DNA of 64,000 nt from Odiellus spinosus (taxonomy: Eukaryota > Arthropoda > Arachnida > Opiliones > Phalangiidae), in contig OY987228.1 of the NCBI GenBank assembly GCA_963920705.1, positions 19,414,565-19,478,564 of the forward strand, read 5' to 3'. The notes under the pieces were generated by a model that made no database searches, was not told where the DNA came from, and saw only the letters and a list, made by a program, of their open reading frames with translations. A program made the translations under genes and the position numbers. Every line of letters starts with the position of its first letter. The first letter of the stretch is position 1. Below, one piece after another: positions 36,804 through 47,545 of this stretch.

Positions 36804-39719
36804 ATGCAACAACCAAGCGCTGAAAATCCGCCAAAGACTTCATTACTGGCAGAAAATGAAGCCGAGGTGGGATGACTTGTTCACGTATCGTAAGAAATGG
36901 CATAGACTAACATCCAAATTTATTCAGTCAACTAGCGATGCGGTTCTTGAGGAGATAATAGACGAAGTGATTTTAGGGTTGTGTTTTGAAGTTCATCGTG
37001 CCTGTCGTTTAGGATTTTTTCTCATAGACGAACCGAAAGAAGAGTGAGTTAGTTAGCCAGATATACTTAAAACAATCTTTTACAATATTCATGTTTTTTT
37101 TTTATAGCGAGAAAAAATATGGTAGTAGCCCTAGCTTTATTCAAAAGTTCTATCAAAATTTTTTTCAAGCAAATGTTTTAAATAATCAAGAAATAGTAGA
37201 CGAAATTGGATTAGATGTTTTTGGACAAGTTCCTTTAAAGAAGCAATTTGAATGCGTTTGTCCAAACTGTTCTAGAAATTTAGCGGCTTCCCGGTTTGCG
37301 CCTCATTTAGAAAAATGTATGGGAATGGGCCGTAATAGTTCCAGAATCGCTAGCAAAAGGTGAAAGTATTTCAAAAACAATTTGTTGATGAAAAATTATA
37401 ATCAAATTTTTCTTCATCTCAGAATCGCTAATACTGGAAAAGTTGAAAGTGACAATGACGATTATGACAATGACAGCGATTGGAACTATACTTCAGATAG
37501 AAAGGGTTATTTTTTTATTTACATCCTGGGGGGTTGGACACTTGCCAAAAACCCTTACACATTCCCCCAAATCCTCAAAATCTGTTTAAAATCAATTAAT
37601 AATAAAAATCCCAAGAGCACTTTATAGATTTTGAAACCTCAAAACTTTAAATCAATTAAGAAATCATGTTTAGAATCATAAAATCAATCTAAAAATCATG
37701 TACCGATTTTGAATTCATGAAAATGAAAAATCAGTATAGCGGATTTTTAAATCAATATCAAAACCGTGAATAAAAAATCCTGTACACCAAAATAGCAAGT
37801 GTCCAGCACCTGGTTACAGCCCCTTTAAAATCTTCGAATAATTAACATTATTATTACGATCCAATAGCTGGTTCCAAGAAGAAAAGGGAGAAGAATTCTC
37901 CGCGTCGAACTAAATTGAAAGGAAAAAATGGTTATAGCATGAAATCCAGATAATTCGCATAATTTAAAAAAAAAGAAAAAAAAGACTTAACGATAGGAAT
38001 TAATTTATTTATTGCTTCTTTAAACGATTAAAAAGAAAAAAACGTCTATTCATTGAAACGCTTTTTGTTCTTTCGTTAAAAAGGGGAAGGCAGTGGAACT
38101 AATACAGCTTCTACGGAAAGTCTGAATATGTTTGCGAATTACGAAACAGTCTCTATTGGTATAGAAACCAAAATTAAGCCCTATAATTAGTCTATTTTAA
38201 ATTTAAAATTGCGATTAACGCCCGCAATATGAGCTAGGATGTTTTTTTTACACTTAAATGTATTTACAGAGGACCGAAAGGCTCTACTTATTCAGGTATA
38301 TCTAATTATTTGCGCAATTGGTATTCAAATATTTTGAATTTAATATAATTAGAATAGTTCCTCTTAGTTTTTAAATTTTTTTTTGTTTAAATCGCAGATG
38401 TGCGGAGTTATTTCCGAGCACACGAAAAAAATGTGTACTAGATCTCATAGATGCCCTCAACATACTGATGAACAACGGAAATCAGTTCGTTCATTTCTAC
38501 TGGGAAAGGCAGGGTGAGCTAGTTGGTCCTTTCAAAATCTTTTTACGGTTTTATTGATTATTTTACATTAATTAGGGTAATGGATGATGAAATTGTAGAC
38601 ATTGACACTTTTGATGAAAGTGATAGTCAAACTCTGAGGGACTCTGTCAATCGTCTTTGGGAGTCCAGTAATTCTACCAATCCTAGTCCGGCTGATTCAG
38701 CTTCAACTGCCAGTGGTAAATGCGTACTATAATAATTTATAGGGGTGTGCGAGCCGTGATTTGTAAGTTTCGAGCCCTGGAAAGGTTTGTCAACCTTCAA
38801 GTCGAGCTCTGGTTTTCCTGTCATGTTCGAGCTTTAATTGTAATTCTGGTTTCTAGCCTTTCTTTTTACAAGGCTCAAAAATCTTAAGCATTGGTCTCGA
38901 GCATTAGGCTTGGCTCGAAACCCTGAATTATCTCTTGATAAACATTGAGCCGATCGCTCAATACATTTTTAGCTCTCGCACACCGCTAATAAGAATTTAG
39001 GGTTGGCCAAGTTTGTAAAATTTAACCAATACTGAAGCGACAAAATTTATAAATCAAAACCAATAATTATATTTTGAGTTTTGACCGCACTTTTCTATAG
39101 TTTACAAAATGCCATCTATCTTAGAATATTGGTATCGGTAGATATTGATTTTTAGATAGTAAATCCTTGTTATAACGAAATTTTTGTTATTCCCCGCCGT
39201 ATCGTCTGCAAAGCCAAGGCCTAGCAACTATAAGGAAATGCAATTTATCCCCCCCCCCCCCCCCCCCAGAATTTTGCTATAATGTGATTTTAATGGATAA
39301 TTAAATCCGAAAGAAAATCGGGGGCTCCATCTATTCTCCGAGTAAACAAATCAGCAAGGTGACTGTTTCTAAAACTGTAATTTCATTGGCTTGTTGGTAA
39401 TGGTAATGAAATTACCATTTTATCACCCCAGAATTTTGTTATAACAAGGTTTTCAAACCTTCATATTGGTAAATGAGATTACAAAAAATTAGGAAATTCT
39501 TAGTCTTCTGAATGTAATAATTGCGTATCAAATATAATTATTATTACTTCTATTTTAAAATTAGGTTCCTCAACTACAAAGAAAAAGGAAAAACGTCCAG
39601 TTTCTAATTCGAGTCGTAACATAGGAAGTAAAAAAAATAAAGCCAAACCTTCTCAGGGGTCAAACAGTGCCAGTTCAAATCAAGGGGTGCTCAATTTATT
39701 AGGAGCTGATATCGCCTGA
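36804..39719 (+). CDS. ATXN7L3: ATXN7L3/Sgf11, SAGA deubiquitinase-module adaptor
   Basis: Ten exons (36804-36866, 36928-37043, 37108-37359, 37423-37505, 37868-37930, 38090-38158, 38270-38295, 38398-38513, 38576-38715, 39565-39719) encode about 360 residues. The N-terminal SGF11 helix ([15 protein letters not shown]) is followed by the SGF11 zinc finger ([20 protein letters not shown], then [13 protein letters not shown]). An acidic then basic linker follows ([12 protein letters not shown]), and then an SCA7 domain ([15 protein letters not shown]...CPQHTDEQR). ATXN7L3 anchors and activates USP22 in the SAGA H2B/H2A deubiquitinase module. The start is ambiguous: [10 protein letters not shown] (36,804) needs a weak GAG|GTGGGA donor, whereas an unspliced frame from the ATG at 36,856 reaches the same helix. 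The last two exons encode a serine/lysine-rich tail. Confidence 0.93.
37525..37812. mobile_element. TIR element in ATXN7L3 intron 4
   Basis: The ends are inverted: CCTGGGGGGTTGGACACTTG at the left and CAAGTGTCCAGCACCTGG at the right. The right terminus matches that of 11,573-11,592. The interior carries several AAATCAAT/AAAATCATG-type motifs resembling the unit of the 30-bp array at 51.2-52.1 kb. It occupies most of the intron 37,506-37,867. Confidence 0.6.
38742..38986. mobile_element. hAT-like MITE in ATXN7L3 intron 9, about 245 bp
   Basis: It starts GGGGTGTGCGAGCC and ends GCTCTCGCACACCGC, an inverted pair of the kind often seen at hAT-derived MITE termini. The interior is rich in CGAGC/GCTCG motifs. 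I see no clear target-site duplication. It lies in the 849-bp intron 38,716-39,564. Confidence 0.6.
39165..39449. mobile_element. Pogo/Tigger-like MITE (TIR CCTTGTTATAAC), about 285 bp
   Basis: Inverted ends read CCTTGTTATAACGAAATTTT and GAATTTTGTTATAACAAGG. The interior includes TCTGCAAAGCCAAGGCCTAG, which recurs inverted in the shorter copy at 40,580-40,673, and a poly-C run near 39,250-39,267. It is the second element in the same ATXN7L3 intron. The pogo/Tigger assignment rests on terminus style only. Confidence 0.6.
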
Positions 39720-40011
39720 CGAAATATCGGGTATAAATTAAAGCTCTTTCGATATTTTTCTCCCCTTTAAAAATTTTATCAATTTAATTCTGATGTCAGT
39801 GTGGGCTTAATTCCCCATTCTCTCGTACAAAAAATTTGACCCGAGAAATGTACAAATATATAGGTATCTCGGATTTTTGAATCAGTCCGCTAATAGTCTC
39901 TAAGAAGAAAAACGTTTTTTAAATGTTCTGTGATATTTTTGTCTAGAAGAAAAAAAACCTTAATTAAAGAAAAAAAAACATTTTCAAAATTTATTTCTTC
40001 AATAACAAAAG

Positions 40012-41826
40012 TTATGTTGATACAGCTGGTAACGTGTATTGAAGAGAGACATCATCGTGCAATAGAAAGAGATGCAACATTTTCTTATGAATTATATCTG
40101 AAAAAATATTGGAATCATTCTTAAAATAAGAATAGAACCCTGAAAAGTTATCGATTCATAATTAAAATAAGACTGATTCGCTAGTAAACATCAAATAGTA
40201 ATCAATTAACTTACTCGCAGAGTAATCTTAGCACGGATATACAGAAAGGTTGATCTCTCTCTGATCATCAAACAAGACTGGTTTTTAACTTACTCATAAT
40301 GCAGGCTTAGCATGGATCTACAGAGTTATATATCTCGCTGATAAAGAGTCACATCAAATAAGAGCATTCCCCTCTTAAGTCTAACTGGAAACATTTTACT
40401 GTTGGTGTAAAGAGTGTGATTGGCCAGAGACCATTTAGCCACGAGAATTCAAACTCTATCGATCCAAGTTAAGCCTACTTTCCGAGAAAGTTAAATAATG
40501 ATGTCTAGCTTTAATATTTAGGTTAAAAGTTTTTACCAGTGAAAAAGGCCTATTTCACTGTTAACTGATAAGAAATATACAGTAAAACCTCAATATTCTT
40601 TAGGGTGGAAAACAAATTTCCTTTTAGCTGCTAGGCCTTGGCTTTGCAGTCGATACATTTTTTAGGTTTTACTCTAGTAAATCACTTGTCAGGGTTCATT
40701 CTCCCTTTAATTAATATTAATCTTACTGCAAATGGTGCGGGTAGGATTTATTTGTTGTCCTGTTAGAAACTGGTTTAATTTTCGCAAATCTATCCTAGCT
40801 TCAGCCCACTGTGTTTGTCTTTGACTGATATCATGTCCATTAACTTTAATTTAAATTTCATGTTAGATGAGGAAAATTTTAAAATAAGGATTAAAATTTA
40901 AGATTACCTTCTGTTGGATTATCCAAATCTTTGAAATGATTTTGAACCATGGTGGTATCCGTTTCTATTTTAATAGTCATCTCTCCATCTTGGCTAGCTC
41001 GTAAAACCTGTTTCAGAGGTTGTGTTAAAATACTTAGTAAAATTAAACATAAATAGGAAATTTAAGGAATTTTTTTTTTTTTTCTTTTTTGTTACTCCAT
41101 AAGGATTCATGTTCTTCAATCGATCAACTATATTCTTGAGCATTTTCAGATGTGGCATGTATATTGATACCTAGAAATAGTTTGAATTAAATTTTTTCTA
41201 GAATTCTTTTTACTTTTTAGGCGACTGACATGAAATTGCAACATTTTTGGCTCTTCATATTCGTGCCATAATCGACTAGCGATGAGAGAAACTGGAATGT
41301 CATGAATCAGAGGCCAGGAATTAACTAAAGACGGCTGCGTATAACATAAAGTTAGTGAATAATTTATTAATTTTATCTACTAACTTACAAGCTCAACTTC
41401 GAGGGTAAGACAAGGGGTTTGTTTATTGGTTAGTTTAATTTTTAAAGATTTAGCATTAACAGCTGTTTTCATGGCTTCCACGAATAAGTCTATAGCTAGT
41501 TCCATATAAATTTCGTCTTTTTCTGGCGAAACACCTTGCATAAAATATTCGTTAAAGAAGTTGGCTTGTTTCAATTCACACCAAATATTAGTTTGTGTGC
41601 AGGCCGCTTGTTCAGTCATTATTAAATAGAGATGGTCTTTTGTTATTCTTAGAGCGACTAGTTTGGAAAGTCTCGAAACAGTCTGAATGATTTCTGAGTT
41701 TTAAAGAAAAACGTATTTTGAGTGTAAATTTTATAATTAGACTTTGTTTAAGTAATATTTTAGTTATTTTTTACTTGAAAAATGCTGAATAGCATACGCC
41801 TCGACCATTTTACTTCGAAACTTCAT
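40012..41826 (-). CDS. HUS1: HUS1, 9-1-1 checkpoint clamp subunit
   Basis: Seven exons on the reverse strand (41775-41826, 41389-41693, 41230-41334, 41096-41170, 40908-41007, 40727-40843, 40012-40097) give 279 residues, against 280 in human HUS1, and align end to end. Landmarks are the start MKFRSKMVEA, WCELKQANFFNEYFMQGVS, ALKIKLTN-like KSLKIKLTNKQTPCLTLEVE, VSIYMPHLKMLKNIV, HFKDLDNPTE, DLRKLNQFLTGQQINPT and the C-terminal LLHDDVSLQYTLPAVST. The fold is a PCNA-like half-clamp. With RAD9 and RAD1 it forms the ring that loads at damaged DNA and activates ATR signalling. The 629-bp last intron carries a MITE. The gene is divergent from CDK5RAP3 (323 bp between start codons) and converges on ATXN7L3. 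Confidence 0.97.
40580..40673. mobile_element. 94-bp MITE in the last HUS1 intron
   Basis: The termini CAGTAAAACCT and AGGTTTTACT are inverted. The interior shares TAGGCCTTGGCTTTGCAG (inverted) with 39,165-39,449, so this is probably an internally deleted relative. The flanks begin or end in TA, fitting a TA-targeting Tc1/mariner/pogo-type element. Confidence 0.55.
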
Positions 41827-42149
41827 CTTGAAATTCCCGCGATATTGTCTTTGGCGCAAAATGAAGTGTTATTTGAGGTCAAAAGTCAATGACCTCTTTT
41901 AGGTTAGTAAAAAATCCGCTTGGGCCCAAAGCTTTCCACGTGTCATTTGTCGACGACAAATTGTCGTCTGCTTAGATTTTTTCGCAGTCCAGTTTCTGTT
42001 TCAGATGGTTTTAGCGACTTTAGACTGTCTTTACTTCCATATGTTTTAGTAAGTTTGAAGTAATTGAAATTAATTTATTTGAAATTGATCTGTTATTATA
42101 CTATAAGTGTCACTAATTAATCTTGGTCCGTAAAAATCAATCAATAAAA
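41827..42149. promoter_or_regulatory. Bidirectional promoter interval HUS1/CDK5RAP3
   Basis: Only 323 bp separate the two divergent start codons, so both 5' UTRs and core promoters must lie here unless upstream non-coding exons exist. There is no clear TATA box. A 17-bp palindrome GACGACAAATTGTCGTC lies at 41,952-41,968, and CACGTGTCA lies close to its left. Co-regulation is inference from spacing. Confidence 0.6.
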
Positions 42150-45100
42150 ATGGTAAATATTCATTATATATGAAACTGCTAAGATATATGATAAATCTAA
42201 GCCTTGGTTTTTTATAGAGTGAACACATACCCATTGACATACACAGTAATAAACTGTTGGGTAAGAATTAGATTTTTGAATTCGATCAAAGTCTTGTTAG
42301 TTAAAATCGTAAATATCTTTACAGATTGGCTTGTTAGTCGTCGTCACTGTAATCGTGACTGGCAAAATTCGGTGATTAACATTCGTAAAAAGATAAACAG
42401 TGCCATTCAAGACATGCCCGAAGTCCAAGAAATTAAAGAGCTGCTAGCTGGAAGCTGTAAGAGAAAAACTATTCTTTAAATTGAGTGTTTCCCATAAAAA
42501 CCTTTTTTATTACTTAGACATCAATTATTTTCACTGCCAACGAATCATTGAGATTCTCAGAGAGACTGAAAAAAACTCTAAGAACATTTTTGGCCAATAT
42601 TCTTCTCAACGCATGAAAGATTGGCAGGAAATACTTAAGCTTTATGAAACCAACAACATTTATTTGGGTGAATTGTTCTTTTATACCTCTTTCTCTCAAC
42701 TAATATAATGAATACTTGCATCATTTCTTGTTATTTAATAGTCATATTGATTAATCAATCAATTTAACCAGTTGAAACGCACCATTGCTCAGCTTTAATT
42801 CTACTTCTAATTAAGTTTTATTTTTTTTATAAAAGCCGAAGCTGCCCAGATGTTAAGTAGAAATATCAGTTACGAAGTTCCTTCCCTAAAGAAGCAAATT
42901 TCCAAATGCCAACAAATTCAAGAGGAATGTGTTAAAAAAGAGGGTGAATACGGAAAAATGGCCCATGAGTTAAAAGAGAAGTATTTCACCGCCTGCAAAG
43001 AAATCGGAATTGAGGGAAATAATTTAAGAAAAGAACTTCTGGACCTTTTGAAGGACTTACCAGAGTCTTTTAACAAAGTGACTGAAAATGCCAAAGCTTT
43101 GAAAGAAGCGAGAGATTTTTACGTGGCATTTTTAATTTTTACCCTCGAAAAGTAATTAGACTAAATTACCATTTTAAGTTATATTCAAATGTAAGTATTA
43201 ATTTAAGAAATTCTTCTTTCAATTTAGCGTCGAGGTTGCAAATTCTAGTTTACCTCTTTTGAAACACGTAATCGACAAAGGAAATACTACCGTATATGAA
43301 TGGAAGTACAAAGATGCTCCTGAAGTAATTGAGGAAACAAAACCGGAAATTCCTATTGATGTGGAAAGCAAAAATGGAGGATCGGATGAGGTGATTATTT
43401 TAAATTTATCAAATGTTTATTTTACTGTCGTCTATTTTGGCTTAGATGAATATTTTTAATCAATTCTTATTCATTTAAATTAGATTGACTTTGGAGATGA
43501 CAGTGCGGGAATTGATTTTGGGGATGAAAATTCTAGCAGTACGACCAACGGAGATTTTGTACACGTTGAAAAAGTACATAATATATTTAAGTTTACTTAA
43601 GTTTAAACGAAGCCACTGTCTCCGTTAGTAAGTTCATTAATTTGTGCAATTGTCACTTTATTTTTCTTAGATAGATTTTGGCGATGAAGATCAAATAATT
43701 GAACTTGGCTCTCCAGCAATATCGGAATCTAATTTTGATTTCCCATCTGAAGTTTCTGATATACCTCCAGGTAAATTATATTTGACTCGTTATAATTTAA
43801 AGTGAGGCTGTCACCATTTTTTCGAATGTCTATAGATTATGTTTTTAGTTATATCATACTAATAAGAGCGCCTTAAAATTTTTATGGTTCTGAAAATGAA
43901 AATGTCAAATATTTATAGGTATTTTTCCAATATATATTTTTGGAATGTAGATTTTCTGGATTCAAATTTTTGGCGGGAAATATTGATTTTTAAATTTTAA
44001 TAAATTGAATAAAATTTTTAAAATTTAGAAAGCAAGGTTGCTAAAGGCATAAATGCTTTATCAGTTTTGGATCACCAAGAAACGAGGAATGCGTTTTTAA
44101 ATGATCTTCGTGAGGTAAGAATTAAAAACTATTGATTATAAACTAAGAATACACCCAGTATTAAATCCAAAATTACCTAACTGATCTACAATTTAAGCTT
44201 AATTGCTATACTGAATGTTTGCAGTAGCTCTGACCCAATCGTCTTGATTATTTATTATTTAGCTGGAGGGTTTTTTGGAACAACGTCTATTGGAAATGCA
44301 ACTTGAAAGCGACGTTCTATCAGCCAATCAGTTTCAATCAGCGCCACAAATTGTTCAGCTTCAAAACTCCGATTCCTTGGATGGAATGCTGAGATGCGTT
44401 CACGATGTTCTGTCTCAAATGGTTACGCTAAAAATGCAACATCTCTATTTGATTCGGGAATCTCCAAAATACGTTGACAGACTCGTGGAGAATTTACATC
44501 AGAAGCTTAGTTTGTCAGAAAAAATGCTGTTATCGCAAGAAGCCATTAAATGGAAAGAAGCTGAAGCGAAAGAGGAACAGAGGTCCTTAGCACCAAGGGT
44601 TAGTCTCATTGTGGAAAAGACTAAAATCTTGCAAAAGCAGGTAGGATTGGAATAATTTTATTACCCTGAAATTTACATTATATTTGATTGAGTTTAGGAT
44701 TTTGGGCAAGTTTTGATATATCAAAATTTTGTTAAGCCTGGGCTTTGTAGGTAAGAGTGATTTGTCACTGGTCAGTTTCTCTAGTTATGCCAAAAAGGTT
44801 ACTTTTAGGACGAAAAGGGTTACTTTTAGGACGAAAAGGGTTACTTTTAGGACGAAAAGGGTTACTTTTAGGACGAAAAGGGTTACTTTTAGGACGAAAA
44901 GGGTTACTTTTAGGACGAAAAGGGTTACTTTTAGGACGAAAAGGGTTACTTTTAGGACGAAAAGGGTTACTTTTAGGACGAAAAGGGTTACTTTTAGGAC
45001 ATAAAGGGTTACTTTTAGGACATAAAAGGTTACTTTTAGGACATAAAGGGTTACTTTTAGGACAAAAAAGGGTTACTTTTCAGACAAAAAATGGTTACTT

Positions 45101-45762
45101 TTTAGCCTTTTAGGACAAAAAATGGTTACTTTTTAGCCTTTTAGGACAAAAAATGGTTACTTTTTAGCCTTTTAGGACAAAAATGGTTACTTTTTAGCCT
45201 TTTAGGACAAAAAATGGTTACTTTTTAGCCTTTTAGGACAAAAAATGGTTACTTTTTAGCCTTTTAGGACAAAAAATGGTTACTTTTTAGCCTTTTAGGA
45301 CAAAAAATGGTTACTTTTTAGCCTTTTAGGACAAAAAATGGTTACTTTTTAGCCTTTTAGGACAAAAAATGGTTACTTTTTAGCCTTTTAGGACAAAAAG
45401 AAAGTTACTTTTTAGCCTTTTAGGACAAAAAGAAGGTTACTTTTTAGCCTTTTAGGACAAAAAGAAGGTTACTTTTTAGCCTTTTAGGACAAAAAGAAGG
45501 TTACTTTTAGGACGAAATGGATTACATTTAGGACGGAAAAGGGTTACTTTTTGGGCGAAAAAGGGTTACAATTAGGGCGAAAAAGGGTTATTTTCCAATA
45601 TAAATTTTGTTCAATCGAAATATTTATTTAGAAATTTCAATGAGTCGTTTGATTCTTATTTTAAAACCCATCTACGTATTTGGTTTTTAGATTGAAAATG
45701 ATATTTCGAAAAAATACAAAGATAGATCCGTTAACATTCTCGGTGGAGTCAATACTCTCTGA
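42150..45762 (+). CDS. CDK5RAP3: CDK5RAP3 (C53), UFM1 E3 ligase complex subunit
   Basis: Eleven exons (42150-42152, 42218-42260, 42325-42456, 42518-42667, 42836-43151, 43228-43390, 43484-43573, 43671-43770, 44029-44114, 44263-44640, 45691-45762) encode 510 residues, against 506 in human. Exon 1 is the ATG alone. The protein aligns throughout: IPIDIHSNKLLDWLVSRRHC, NIFGQYSSQRMKDWQEI, SYEVPSLKKQISKCQQ, GNTTVYEWKYKDAPE and the C-terminus KYKDRSVNILGGVNTL. CDK5RAP3 joins UFL1 and DDRGK1 to direct UFMylation of ER-bound 60S ribosomes and ER-phagy. The disordered middle carries three I-D-F-G motifs (residues 270-273, 279-282, 300-303) where human has I-D-W-G UFM1/ATG8-binding motifs. The last intron (44,641-45,690) holds a large minisatellite, and intron 8 holds a TIR element. 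Confidence 0.96.
43799..44020 (+). mobile_element. Truncated family-B TIR element in CDK5RAP3 intron 8
   Basis: It starts AAAGTGAGGCTGTCACCATT, the best-preserved left terminus of family B, followed by GATTATGTTTTTAGTTATAT and a diverged interior. The right terminus is missing. It fills nearly all of the 258-bp intron 43,771-44,028. Confidence 0.6.
44797..45090. repeat. 21-bp minisatellite in the CDK5RAP3 last intron
   Basis: About 13 head-to-tail copies of a 21-bp unit whose core is GGTTACTTTTAGGACGAAAA. The rightmost units drift to GGACATAAA and GGACAAAAA before merging into the 31-bp array. The period is a multiple of three, so spurious frames run through it. Confidence 0.95.
45091..45595. 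repeat. 31-bp minisatellite derived from the adjacent 21-bp array
   Basis: About 13 copies share GGTTACTTTTTAGCC plus TTTTAGGACAAAAAAT. The unit equals the neighbouring 21-bp unit with about 10 bp (TTTAGCCTTT-like) inserted. The right end shows AAAGAAGG variants, then decayed 21-24-bp units to about 45,595. Confidence 0.93.
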
Positions 45763-46125
45763 GTAAGCTATGGGATTGTAAAATTTTGTAGTATTGAATG
45801 ATATCAAATGTTCAACATGTTTATTATGTATGTATATACATTATACAATTATATTACATCTTTCTAAATCTATTTCTTACACTTTCTAGTTACAATTGGG
45901 TTTTGAAATATATTTCCATATTACAATTACATTTGAATACGTATAATTTTATTGATATTGGTTAGTACCCATCGGGAATTTATTGATTCAGTCAGTCAGT
46001 CGTTCAATTATAAATTTTACACCATTGATATAGAAGTTAAGTTAAACATTTAATCATTTTGATCCGCGATTTAAGCCACGAATTTATTCGTTTGGTTTGC
46101 TTATACATTCGTTTAGCCAACGAAT
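45763..46125. other. CDK5RAP3 3' flank
   Basis: AT-rich sequence between the CDK5RAP3 stop and the GAATTC satellite, presumably 3' UTR. It contains short runs such as TCAGTCAGTCAGTC near 45,990. Nothing else recognised. Confidence 0.45.
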
Positions 46126-47086
46126 ATGTTTAACCCGCGAATTCATTCGTTTGACCCGCGAATTCATTCGTTTGACCCGCGAATTCATTCGTTTGACCCG
46201 CGAATTCATTCGTTTGACCCGCGAATTCATTCGTTTGACCCGCGAATTCATTCGTTTGACCCGCGAATTCATTCGTTTGACCCGCGAATTCATTCGTTTG
46301 ACCCGCGAATTCATTCGTTTGACCCGCGAATTCATTCGTTTGACCCGCGAATTCATTCGTTTGACCCGCGAATTCATTCGTTTGACCCGCGAATTCATTC
46401 GTTTGACCCGCGAATTCATTCGTTTGACCCGCGAATTCATTCGTTTGACCCGCGAATTCATTCGTTTGACCCGCGAATTCATTCGTTTGACCCGCGAATT
46501 CATTCGTTTGACCCGCGAATTCATTCGTTTGACCCGCGAATTCATTCGTTTGACCCGCGAATTCATTCGTTTGACCCGCGAATTCATTCGTTTGACCCGC
46601 GAATTCATTCGTTTGACCCGCGAATTCATTCGTTTGACCCGCGAATTCATTCGTTTGACCCGCGAATTCATTCGTTTGACCCGCGAATTCAATCGTTTGA
46701 CCCGCGAATTCATTCGTTTGACCCGCGAATTCATTCGTTTGACCCGCGAATTCATTCGTTTGACCCGCGAATTCATTCGTTTGACCCGCGAATTCAATCG
46801 TTTGACCCGCGAATTCATTCGTTTGACCCGCGAATTCATTCGTTTGACCCGCGAATTCATTCGTTTAACCCGCGAATTCAATCGTTTGACCCGCGAATTC
46901 AATCGTTTGACCCGCGAATTCAATCGTTTGACCCGCGAATTCAATCGTTTGACCCGCGAATTCAATCGTTTGACCCGCGAATTCAATCGTTTGACCCGCG
47001 AATTCAATCGTTTGACCCGCGAATTCAATCGTTTGACCCGCGAATTCAATCGTTTGACCCGCGAATTCATTCGTTTGACCCGCGAA
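46126..47086. repeat. 21-bp EcoRI-type satellite, main block
   Basis: About 45 copies of a 21-bp unit with core GACCCGCGAATTCATTCG. Two variants differ in one base (GAATTCATTCG or GAATTCAATCG). The ATT form dominates on the left and the AAT form forms a run near 46,880-47,060. All frames stay open because 21 is divisible by three and the unit lacks stops, so the 328-353-codon frames on both strands are artefacts. The array lies between the 3' ends of two convergent genes. Confidence 0.97.
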
Positions 47087-47545
47087 TTATTACACGTGAA
47101 AACTTTGAGTCGGCAAACCTATTCCTTCTTCAAGCAAGCATGGGCCAAGAAACGATAAATCCAGGACATGACTCTAGCGTCTACTAAAAGAAACAGGCTA
47201 CGTCATCACCGTACCGTACCCGCGAATTCAATCGTTTGACCCGCGAATTCAATCGTTTGACCCGCGAATTCAATCGTTTGACCCGCGAATTCAATCGTTT
47301 GACCCGCGAATTCAATCGTTTGACCCGCGAATTCAATCGTTTGACCCGCGAATTCAATCGTTTGACCCGCGAATTCAATCGTTTGACCCGCGAATTCATT
47401 CGTTTGACCCGCGAATTATTACACGTGAAAACTTTGAGTCGGCAAACCTATTCCTTCTTCAAGCAAGCATGGGCCAAGAAACGATAAATCCAGGACATGA
47501 CTCTAGCGTCTACTAAAAGAAACAGGCTACGTCATCACCGTACCG
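46888..47545 (+). repeat. 329-bp direct duplication (satellite plus partial MITE)
   Basis: About 46,888-47,216 recurs at about 47,217-47,545, offset exactly 329 bp. Each copy contains satellite units, then GCGAATTATTACACGTGAAA, then the left part of the element that is complete at 47,468-47,721, ending at CATCACCGTACCG. 329 is not a multiple of 21, so this is a separate event from unit-by-unit expansion. Confidence 0.9.

Noticed and set aside
46126-47086. CRISPR-like regularly spaced repeats
   Set aside because: Units are directly abutting without variable spacers, and the genome is eukaryotic.
46084-47187. Open frames of 328-353 codons on both strands with seven-residue repeats
   Set aside because: The 21-bp satellite lacks stops in several frames, so all are open together. 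There is no unique sequence, no splice context and a known non-coding cause.
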